Assembly (NCBI GenBank): GCA_002435875.1
Contig: DIVN01000137.1
Span: forward strand, 1 to 6,613
Reading direction: 5' to 3'
Source: Anaerolineales bacterium UBA6131
GTDB taxonomy: Bacteria > Chloroflexota > Anaerolineae > UBA2200
DNA length: 6,613 nucleotides
Below are positions 1 through 5,824 of this stretch, piece after piece. Made by a program: the position numbers and the translations under genes. How positions within the stretch are numbered: position 1 is the stretch's first letter; every line of letters starts with the position of its first letter. Under the pieces are notes generated by a model that saw only the letters and a program-made list of their open reading frames with translations, made no database searches and had not been told where the DNA came from.

Positions 1-503
1 TACTCATCGGCTTCGATCACAAAATAAATTCCTTTACCGGCGTGGGCGTTGGTACCCAGATTCTTGGAGGTACCGCCGATCACAAAGGAAGGATCAAGAC
101 CCGCGTCTGTGAGACATGTCGCAATCATGGCGGTGGTGGTGGTCTTGCCATGCGTGCCGGCCACGGCGATGCCGACCTTGGCGTCCATCATCTCACCCAG
201 GATTTGGGTGCGCTTGAGCACCGGAATGCCCGCCTGTTCTGCGGCAACGCGCTCCACATTGTCCGCTGGGATGGCGGAGGAGATGACAACAAGATCTGCC
301 CCGACTATGTTTTCGGCACGGTGGCCCACGCTGACCTGCAGGCCCAGACGCCGCAGCTGATCGGCAATCGCCGATGGTTGCGCGTCAGAGCCCGAAACGA
401 CATGGCCGGCAGCGTGCAACACCCGAGCGATGGCGCTGAGGCCTGCTCCGCCGATGCCAATCAGATGGATATGCTTTGCGTCACGCAGATGCGCTAAAGG
501 CAT
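1..503 (-). CDS. murC: UDP-N-acetylmuramate--L-alanine ligase MurC, N-terminal part (3' end outside window)
   Basis: MurC joins L-alanine to UDP-MurNAc using ATP, the first amino acid of the peptidoglycan stem peptide; it is cytoplasmic. The window holds 167 full codons of a protein that is usually about 450-480 residues, so the C-terminal two thirds lie beyond base 1. Residues 11-29 form the UDP-binding Rossmann segment with GIGGAGLSAIA (16-26). Residues 116-124 are the P-loop GTHGKTTTT, with K120 the expected ATP-binding lysine. VIGGTSKNLGTNA (141-153) follows, and EADE (164-167) precedes a split Tyr codon at the window edge. EADEY instead of the E. coli EADES is common in several phyla. 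The ATG at 503 lies 1 base after the preceding stop; GAGGTGAT abuts it, and no other in-frame start fits before the Rossmann motif. Sure of the identity; the reading frame is intact as far as seen. Confidence 0.96.
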   Translation of the reverse strand, partial: MPLAHLRDAKHIHLIGIGGAGLSAIARVLHAAGHVVSGSDAQPSAIADQLRRLGLQVSVGHRAENIVGADLVVISSAIPADNVERVAAEQAGIPVLKRTQILGEMMDAKVGIAVAGTHGKTTTTAMIATCLTDAGLDPSFVIGGTSKNLGTNAHAGKGIYFVIEADE

Positions 504-511
504 ATCACCTC
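504..511 (-). promoter_or_regulatory. Ribosome binding site of murC
   Basis: GAGGTGAT is complementary to the 16S rRNA tail over eight bases and directly abuts the ATG at 503. It also contains the TGA stop of the upstream gene (505-507). Spacing from the AGG core to ATG is 4 bases, a little short. The layout implies translational coupling between the small membrane gene and murC. Confidence 0.6.
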
Positions 512-624
512 TTGCCGATGGGGTGGTTGCTAATCATGCTGATCAACAGCACACCCACCATCAGGGCCAGCAATGCCAGGACGACCGTGCCCCCGCGACC
601 GCCAAGGAAACCCGTCGCTGGAAG
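505..624 (-). other. Possible LPxTG cell wall sorting signal in the CvpA-like protein
   Basis: Codons 178-182 read LPATG. They are followed by a short Gly-rich step, about 20 hydrophobic residues (roughly 189-208) and a tail ending in GKR, 34 residues from the motif to the C-terminus. This order and spacing match the classic signal that sortases cut between Thr and Gly. What is seen is the motif and layout; that a sortase acts on it is inference. A chance LPATG in a loop next to an ordinary last helix is the main alternative. Confidence 0.45.
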
Positions 625-1155
625 GTTGGCCACCGCGACGCCGACCGTGCCTGGGGTACCCGCCGCTGCCAGCCCAGGCGAGGCCTTCTGGAAATACTTG
701 AGGGCGTACTCCTTAAAGAGCGAGATCACCAAATAGCCATTGAAAAGTCCAAGCAAGCCGCCCAGCAGCCGGCTCAGGGCAGTGACCTTCTTGAGGCTGC
801 CGCCTGTGGCGTAAGAGACGAGCACAAAGATGACCAGAGCGATAATGAAAAACATGTAGGGGTTGCTGGCATCGAAGGGCAGCGTGGTCTCGTCAGCCAC
901 ACTAGCCAGGCGGCTCAGGTTGAGGCTAAAGCCGCTGCGCACAAAGGCCACCACGATGCGCAAGAGCTCCGAGATGTAGCGGACCACCGGTGTGGCAAGC
1001 TGTGGCTCGATCAAGAACACAGCCAGGGCCACCAATACCGCCGTGCTAATGAATTCGCGGTACCAGCCACGCAAGGCGCCAACGCCCATGAACAGCGCCA
1101 TCACCAGTAGTAGGAGCTGGTCGTAAGGTATCTGCAGAGTGAAGCCTGACGGCAT
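505..1155 (-). CDS. CvpA-like multi-pass membrane protein with a C-terminal LPATG sorting-signal-like tail
   Basis: 216 residues, function not known. Hydrophobic segments lie at about 14-29, 35-50, 99-117, 130-148 and 188-208, with a possible amphipathic helix at 57-75. The build and two sites recall the CvpA (colicin V production) family: RGWYREF (29-35) between the first two helices, and SRLLGGLLGLFNG (128-140) at the start of the fourth. CvpA proteins are usually about 160-180 residues; here a Gly/Ala/Pro-rich linker (159-177), LPATG (178-182), a fifth hydrophobic segment and a basic end (HPIGKR) are added. By the positive-inside rule the 29-34 and 118-129 loops are cytoplasmic, which puts the linker and LPATG outside and the tail inside. 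Start ATG at 1155 shares a base with the murG stop (TAATG) and has a strong GGAGGT 5 bases upstream. Position inside the dcw operon suggests a role in envelope or division, but that is inference. It could also be a lineage-specific protein unrelated to CvpA. Confidence 0.8.
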   Translation of the reverse strand: MPSGFTLQIPYDQLLLLVMALFMGVGALRGWYREFISTAVLVALAVFLIEPQLATPVVRYISELLRIVVAFVRSGFSLNLSRLASVADETTLPFDASNPYMFFIIALVIFVLVSYATGGSLKKVTALSRLLGGLLGLFNGYLVISLFKEYALKYFQKASPGLAAAGTPGTVGVAVANLPATGFLGGRGGTVVLALLALMVGVLLISMISNHPIGKR

Positions 1156-2279
1156 TATGCACCTCCGGACAGCAGAGCAAGCTGTTCGACAATGTTTCTG
1201 GCCGCATTGGGGCTGGCCAGTGCCCGAGCGTTGCTGGACATGTCGCGTCGACGTGGCGCATCTTCCAACAGGTCCAAGACTGTCTGAGTGAGGGCGCCAG
1301 TGGCGAGCTCTTCGTCCTTCAGTTGCACAGCCGCCTGGTGCCGCACGAGAAAATCCGCATTCACATGCTGATGCTGTCCGGCGAATGGATAGGGCACCAA
1401 CACACTCGGCACGCCCACGGCGGTGAACTCGCCCATGGTCGCTGCGCCGGCGCGCGCCACGGCCAGGTCGGCGGCGACCAGCGCATCGACCATCTCATCA
1501 TGCAGATAAGCATGGAGATGGTAGCGCTGCTGCAAGTCCGCGGGCAGCTCAGCGCGGTGCTGCATCAGCCAATCGATATCTTGCTGCCCGGCAATGTGCA
1601 CCACCTGCGCCATGGTCAGCCAGCGCCCGAGATCGTGGCTCAGCGCCGCATTGATGCTGTGCGCTCCGCGGCTGCCACCGAGCACGAGCACAATCGGTAG
1701 ATCATCCAGCAGGCTCAGACGCGCCCTGGCTGTGCTCTTGTCCCGCGAGTACAGCTCACTGCGCACGGGATAGCCCGTGACTACGGCTTTGCCTGTCGGG
1801 AAGCAGGCCAGCGTGTCGGCAAACGAGACGCCGACCCGGCGAGCCAGGTGCGACAGCACCTTGACGGCCAGGCCCGGCTCGATGTCCGGCAGGTAGATAA
1901 AGACCGGGCAGCGTTGCAGCCATGCTGCGGCCACCACCGGCGCGCAGGCATAGCCGCCCGTTGCGAGAACCACGTCCGGGCGAAACTCACGCAAGATGCG
2001 CCAGGCCTGTACTGCGCCGCGGGCAAGCGCGATCATGCTGCGCAACATAGCCGCAGGACGCATGCCGCGCAGCCCGCCTGCTTCGACAGCGCGGAAGGCC
2101 AGACCAGCCCTCTGCACAATGGCCTGTTCCATGCCCCCGGAAGTTCCCACGTACAGAGCTGCCTCCAGTCTTGGCGCGTCAGCGGGATCGCCGTCTTTGA
2201 ACTCGCCTAACACGGCTAGCGCTGGATAGACGTGGCCGCCGGTTCCGCCGGCTGAGAGCAAAAGCCGCAACGAGCACAT
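1155..2279 (-). CDS. murG: UDP-GlcNAc:lipid I N-acetylglucosaminyltransferase MurG
   Basis: MurG adds GlcNAc to lipid I on the inner face of the membrane, giving lipid II. The protein is 374 residues from the ATG, normal for this GT-B family. The N-terminal glycine loop GGTGGHVYPALAV is at 11-23, GTSGGMEQ at 45-52, ATGGYACAPV at 106-115, the C-domain loop GGSRGAHSIN at 201-210, and the donor-binding stretch from ARAGAATMGEF (275-285) to GQHQHVNADFL (301-311). The acceptor-side motif usually written HEQNxxPG is YLPDIEPG here (129-136). The coordinates give the ATG; a TTG at 2270 would make the protein begin MRLLLSAGGTGGH, the usual family start, and leaves 9 bases after the AAAGGA ribosome site, so I lean towards TTG. 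The first 30 or so codons overlap the 3' end of ftsW in another frame. The stop shares a base with the next start. Confidence 0.97.
   Translation of the reverse strand: MCSLRLLLSAGGTGGHVYPALAVLGEFKDGDPADAPRLEAALYVGTSGGMEQAIVQRAGLAFRAVEAGGLRGMRPAAMLRSMIALARGAVQAWRILREFRPDVVLATGGYACAPVVAAAWLQRCPVFIYLPDIEPGLAVKVLSHLARRVGVSFADTLACFPTGKAVVTGYPVRSELYSRDKSTARARLSLLDDLPIVLVLGGSRGAHSINAALSHDLGRWLTMAQVVHIAGQQDIDWLMQHRAELPADLQQRYHLHAYLHDEMVDALVAADLAVARAGAATMGEFTAVGVPSVLVPYPFAGQHQHVNADFLVRHQAAVQLKDEELATGALTQTVLDLLEDAPRRRDMSSNARALASPNAARNIVEQLALLSGGA
1161..1166 (-). promoter_or_regulatory. Ribosome binding site of the CvpA-like gene
   Basis: GGAGGT lies within the last codons of murG, 5 bases before the ATG at 1155. 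It is the strongest Shine-Dalgarno match in the window, which supports the small gene as really translated and not a chance frame. Confidence 0.75.
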
Positions 2280-3375
2280 TCCTTTCTACGGTGACACGTG
2301 AGATGCTGAGGAGCACACCCACCGCCGCCATGCACATGGTCAGCGACGAACCACCATAACTGATAAAGGGTAGGGTGATACCAGTGAAGGGCACCATGCC
2401 TGTGTTGCCGCCGATATGCACCATGGCCTGGATGATGAACCAGGCCGTGATGCCAAAGGCCACCAGCTGGCTGAAGCCATCGGGCGCGTGAAACGAGATC
2501 ATCATGCCGCGGTAGGCGATGAAAAGGTAGAGGCCAATTACCACGAGACAGCCGAGCAGCCCCAACTCCTCGCCAATCACGGCAAAGATTGTATCCGAAT
2601 GATGGACGAAGGGCGGCAGGAATTTCTGTACACCTGCTCCCAGCCCGCGGCCGGTGAGCCCACCGCTGGCAAAGGCGTTGACCGCGGCACGAACCTGAAA
2701 CACGGCGCCCAATGGATCTGAATCCGAGCGGAACCAGATCAAGAGTCGTTCGAGAGCCAGCTCGGACCGAAGCAGAACGACCGCCAGGGCTGCCCCGCCA
2801 ATCAGGGTTCCAACCAGCAGTTGCAGCAGCTCCGCGCCGGAGACGAAGAACATGGTCACTGCGATCGCTACGACGACCATCGCCGTCCCACGGTCCGGCT
2901 GCAGCATGATCAGGCCGGTAACCAACCCCAGGATAATGGAAAAGGGCACCAGGCCGAGGCTGAGATCGCGCACCTTATCGCCCTTGGAGGCCAGCCAGGC
3001 CGCGATGTAGATGATAAAGGCCAACTTGGCCGCCTCCGAGGGCTGAATCGAGCCGCTGCCAAACCAGCTGCGGGTGTTGTTGGTGATCGTGCCCAGCAAG
3101 AGTACGGCTATCAGCGCCAGCAAGCCCAGTCCCATCAGCGGCGTGGCCAGGCGGAACCACAGGTGATAGGGCACCAGCGCGGCAACGGCCAAGGCCACCG
3201 CACCAAAGACCAGCCAGTAGGTCTGGCGCTTCAGGAAGTGCAACGGATCATCGGTCATTCCTACCGTCGGCAGGTGGAAAGAGGCGCTGTACACCATGAG
3301 CAAGCCCAGGGTCAACAGCAGAACGACCGCTAGAAGCAGAGACGAGTCTATGGTCATCTTGTTGCTAGCGCGCAT
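2179..3375 (-). CDS. ftsW: Peptidoglycan glycosyltransferase FtsW (SEDS family)
   Basis: FtsW polymerises lipid II into glycan strands at the division site, normally with a class B PBP partner. The 398-residue protein has about ten membrane helices (near 12-32, 51-69, 76-97, 115-132, 141-158, 163-180, 183-201, 266-288, 303-320, 340-360). SEDS signatures are QPSEAAKLAF (111-120), LQPDRGTAM (158-166), GLTGRGLGAGVQKF (239-252), HSDTIFAVIGEELGLLG (259-275) and GNTGMVPFTGITLPFISYGG (323-342). D261 aligns with the essential SEDS aspartate. The ATG at 3375 overlaps murD by 11 bases but has GAGGTGA just upstream, whereas Met7 has no ribosome site. The C-terminus is odd: residues 376-398 hold 12 arginines and are read from the alternate frame of the murG start. 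RodA is the alternative SEDS member; position between murD and murG favours FtsW. Confidence 0.95.
   Translation of the reverse strand: MRASNKMTIDSSLLLAVVLLLTLGLLMVYSASFHLPTVGMTDDPLHFLKRQTYWLVFGAVALAVAALVPYHLWFRLATPLMGLGLLALIAVLLLGTITNNTRSWFGSGSIQPSEAAKLAFIIYIAAWLASKGDKVRDLSLGLVPFSIILGLVTGLIMLQPDRGTAMVVVAIAVTMFFVSGAELLQLLVGTLIGGAALAVVLLRSELALERLLIWFRSDSDPLGAVFQVRAAVNAFASGGLTGRGLGAGVQKFLPPFVHHSDTIFAVIGEELGLLGCLVVIGLYLFIAYRGMMISFHAPDGFSQLVAFGITAWFIIQAMVHIGGNTGMVPFTGITLPFISYGGSSLTMCMAAVGVLLSISRVTVERNVLVAAFALSRRNRRPRLSSASRVRRVQRRRSR
2280..2287 (-). promoter_or_regulatory. Ribosome binding site deciding the murG start
   Basis: AGAAAGGA ends directly against the ATG at 2279, which leaves no spacer, but lies 9 bases before an in-frame TTG at 2270. 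Since the TTG also gives the family-typical N-terminus, this site argues for the TTG start. It sits inside the ftsW reading frame. Confidence 0.5.
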
Positions 3376-4861
3376 GGGTCACCTCGGCCGGGTCCGGCAG
3401 CGGCTGGACTTGGCTTTCACCCAGTGCGGCCACAAGTTCTTTGAAGGCACGGCCCCTCTCGGCATAGTCCTGATAGGCATCAAAGCTGGTGCCCCCGGGC
3501 GAGAAGAGCACGACGTCGCCTGCTCCAGCGTCACGAGCCGCCTGATGCACGGCCTCGGCCACTGTGGACACCCGCTTGACAGGCGGGGCTTGCGTGCCCA
3601 GACGCCGGACCGCATCCGAGATCAGCTCCGAAGCTTCGCCGAAGGTGATGACCTCGCGCACGCGCTGCCCAACGACATCTGCCCAACGCTCCCAGGGCAG
3701 GTGCTTGTCGCGGCCACCAGCAAGGAGGACGATGGGCTCCTCGAAGGACAACATGGCGGCGATGGCGCGCTCGGGCGATGTCGCAATGGAATCGTTATAG
3801 TACCAGGCACCTCGAAGCTCTCGGACGGCCTCCAGGCGGTGCTCGACCCCCTGGAAAGTGCGCGCAACCTCGACCATACACTCCCTGGGGAGGCCAACCT
3901 CCGCCGCAACCGCACAGGCAGCCAGGACATTGGCCACGTTGTGCTGGCCGCGCAAGCGTAACTGATCTACACGACACAGGGGTTGATCGGTTCCCGCCCG
4001 ACGGAGCACGAGCTCATCACCGCGCAGGCAGGCACCTTCTGGCATGGTTTTGCTCAGGCTAAAGGTGGCCAGGCGTCCACGCACATCGTGGGCCAGCGCG
4101 GGCGTCAGTGGATCATCTTCGTTGAGCACGGCCGCGTCAGAGGGGCGCTGGTAGAGCAATATTTTACGCTTGGCCGCTGCATAGCTGGCGAAGGTCGGGT
4201 GGCGGTCCAGGTGATTGGGGGTGATGTTCAGCACCGCGGCCACTGCTGGACTGCAGCCATCGGCAGGGAACAAGGGGCTGACCCACTGGCCACCAGGCTC
4301 CGCATGCAACTCGGGCCCAAAGAAGTCGAGCTGGAAGCTGGAGAGCTCCATCACCACCAGATCGCCCGCAGCGATGTCGGCAAGCCTGCCCAGCAGGGCG
4401 CTACCAATGTTGCCGCCCAGGTGCGTGCGGCGGCCACTCGCCTCGGCCATCCTGGCCACCAGGGTCGCGGTGGTGGTCTTGCCACTGGAGCCGGTGATGC
4501 CGACGAGCGGTGCCGGACAGAGCCGGCAGAACAGGCGTGTTTCGCTGCTCATCAGGACGCGTCGCTGGCGGGCCTGCAGAAGGATGGGCGCATCAAGCGG
4601 AACGCCGGGGCTAACAAATAGCAGGTCACAATCGAGGACGCTCGCCGGGTGGCCGCCCAGCTCAAGCTGAACAGGCAGACCCTCGAGCTCTTGCATGAAG
4701 CGCGCCAACGCGGCGGCCGGCTTCTGGTCGGTGGCCAGCACGTGCGCGCCTTGTGCCACAAGAAAGCGGACCAGGGCCGTGCCTTCGCGGCCGAGGCCGA
4801 GGACCGTCACGCGTCTGTCGCGCAAATTCAGTTGTGCCGCGGTATGCTGTGCCTTAACCAT
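3365..4861 (-). CDS. murD: UDP-N-acetylmuramoyl-L-alanine--D-glutamate ligase MurD
   Basis: MurD adds D-glutamate to UDP-MurNAc-L-Ala with ATP in the cytoplasm. At 498 residues it is longer than the usual 440-460. Domains in order: the UDP-binding Rossmann part with VTVLGLGREGTALVRFL (18-34) and VSPGVPLDAP (83-92); the ATP-binding middle domain with P-loop GITGSSGKTTT (121-131, K128), ELSSFQLD (172-179), NITPNHLDRH (212-221) and YAAAK (227-231), whose K231 aligns with the carbamylated lysine; and the C-terminal domain with HNVANVLAA (307-315), EHRLEAV (340-346), YYNDSIATSPE (354-364), AGGRDK (381-386) and SPGGTSFDAY (454-463). Oddities are SS where TN is usual in the P-loop, about 20 extra residues after ELSSFQLD (183-204), and SPGGTSFD where many MurDs have SPACASxD. 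ATG at 4861 follows mraY by 3 bases with a modest GTGGTGA. The 3' end overlaps ftsW. Confidence 0.97.
   Translation of the reverse strand: MVKAQHTAAQLNLRDRRVTVLGLGREGTALVRFLVAQGAHVLATDQKPAAALARFMQELEGLPVQLELGGHPASVLDCDLLFVSPGVPLDAPILLQARQRRVLMSSETRLFCRLCPAPLVGITGSSGKTTTATLVARMAEASGRRTHLGGNIGSALLGRLADIAAGDLVVMELSSFQLDFFGPELHAEPGGQWVSPLFPADGCSPAVAAVLNITPNHLDRHPTFASYAAAKRKILLYQRPSDAAVLNEDDPLTPALAHDVRGRLATFSLSKTMPEGACLRGDELVLRRAGTDQPLCRVDQLRLRGQHNVANVLAACAVAAEVGLPRECMVEVARTFQGVEHRLEAVRELRGAWYYNDSIATSPERAIAAMLSFEEPIVLLAGGRDKHLPWERWADVVGQRVREVITFGEASELISDAVRRLGTQAPPVKRVSTVAEAVHQAARDAGAGDVVLFSPGGTSFDAYQDYAERGRAFKELVAALGESQVQPLPDPAEVTHAR
3379..3385 (-). promoter_or_regulatory. Ribosome binding site deciding the ftsW start
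   Basis: GAGGTGA lies in the last codons of murD, with its GAGG core 6 bases before the ATG at 3375. The alternative Met at 3357 is preceded by CAACAAG, with no such match. This fixes the 11-base overlap of murD and ftsW. Confidence 0.65.
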
Positions 4862-4864
4862 CTG

Positions 4865-5824
4865 TCACCACAAGGCCAGGGCGATGCCAACCATCGCGCA
4901 GAGAATCGAAATGATCCAAAAGCGTTGCACGGTCTGGGTCTCTGACCAGCCCAAAAGCTCAAAATGGTGGTGCAGCGGCGCCATCTTGAAAAGCCGCTTG
5001 CCGTGCGTCCAGCGAAAGTAGGCAACCTGCAATATGACCGAGAGCGTCTCGGCCACGAATACCCCGCCCACGATGACCAGCAGCAGCCACTGTTCAGTCA
5101 TCAGGGCCACGGTGGCCAGCGTGCCACCGAGGGCCAGCGAGCCGACGTCGCCCATGAAGAGCTCGGCGGGATGGGCATTGAACCACAGGAAAGCCATGAT
5201 CGCTCCCGTGACTGTGAAGCAGAACGTGGATAGATAGACCTGACCCTGCAAAAAGGCAATCACGCCGTACGCAATGTAGGCGATGGCCGAAGTCCCTCCG
5301 GCCAGGCCGTCCAACCCATCGGTCAGGTTCACGGCATTGGCAAAGCCGACGACCAGGAACCCCGCGATAGGCAGGTAGAGCCAGGAAATGTCGAATTCGC
5401 GCGGAAAGGTGGGCACCGCCATGCCACCCAGGTCGAGCACAAAGCGCAGGGCAATCGCCGCCCCAGCGCCGATGGCGAGCTGCCAGGGGAACTTGAAGCG
5501 CGCGAGCATGCCCACACCCAGACGGTCATGAATGCCGCGCAGGTCGTCGTAGGCACCCAGAAAGCCGAAGGCCACCATGACCCCCAGCGGCACCAGGATG
5601 GAGTAACGTCCCACCACATTGGTGAGCAGGGTGACCGCGATGACCGGCGCCAGGATCATCAGCCCGCCCATCGTGGGCGTGCCAATCTTGGATTGGTGAC
5701 TGCTGGGTCCATCCAGGCGAATGCTCTTGCCGATATGGTGCGCGCGCAGCCAACGCAAGAGCGGACGGCCAAGCGTCAGCGCCAGGGCGAAGGCGAGCGT
5801 GCCCCACAGGAGCGCTTCAGCCAT
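4865..5824 (-). CDS. mraY: Phospho-N-acetylmuramoyl-pentapeptide-transferase MraY
   Basis: MraY is the integral membrane enzyme that moves phospho-MurNAc-pentapeptide from UDP to undecaprenyl phosphate, making lipid I. The 319 residues are a usual length for the shorter bacterial form, with about ten membrane helices. Motifs: HQSKIGTPTMGG (43-54), GAYDDLRG (90-97) with the magnesium-site pair D93/D94, NAVNLTDGLDGLAGG (163-177), FNAHPAELFMGDVGS (215-229) with D226 matching the essential third aspartate, and HHHFELLGW (285-293). All key residues are present. The ATG at 5824 shares its A with the murF stop (TGATG); a G-rich stretch upstream gives only a weak ribosome site, so coupling to murF translation is likely. 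It sits between murF and murD as in most dcw clusters. No sign of truncation or transfer. Confidence 0.98.
   Translation of the reverse strand: MAEALLWGTLAFALALTLGRPLLRWLRAHHIGKSIRLDGPSSHQSKIGTPTMGGLMILAPVIAVTLLTNVVGRYSILVPLGVMVAFGFLGAYDDLRGIHDRLGVGMLARFKFPWQLAIGAGAAIALRFVLDLGGMAVPTFPREFDISWLYLPIAGFLVVGFANAVNLTDGLDGLAGGTSAIAYIAYGVIAFLQGQVYLSTFCFTVTGAIMAFLWFNAHPAELFMGDVGSLALGGTLATVALMTEQWLLLVIVGGVFVAETLSVILQVAYFRWTHGKRLFKMAPLHHHFELLGWSETQTVQRFWIISILCAMVGIALALW

Noticed and set aside
131..149. GGTGGTGGTGGTCTTGCCA stretch resembling one near 4465-4482, considered as a repeat
   Set aside because: Both encode the Lys-Thr-Thr-Thr part of the ATP P-loop, in MurC and MurD respectively. The likeness is due to paralogous protein motifs, not a DNA repeat.
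430..1110. Long plus-strand open frame (226 codons) opposite the CvpA-like gene and murC start
   Set aside because: Its translation is rich in Gln, His and Arg with no family motifs, lies antisense to well-supported genes, and spans the junction of two of them. Such frames are expected opposite high-G+C coding sequence.
2179..2300. ftsW/murG overlap considered as a frameshift or pseudogene junction
   Set aside because: All ten FtsW helices and motifs are complete before the overlap and MurG is complete from its glycine loop, so neither gene is broken; the extra FtsW residues are just a tail.
3355..3357. Alternative ftsW start at Met7 (ATG at 3357)
   Set aside because: It would remove the overlap with murD, but no ribosome site precedes it, while the ATG at 3375 has GAGGTGA at good spacing.
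3296..4621. Plus-strand open frames of 221 and 212 codons (3296-3961 and 3983-4621) opposite murD and ftsW
   Set aside because: Both are antisense shadows of motif-verified murD and ftsW codons and show no recognisable domain or convincing ribosome site.
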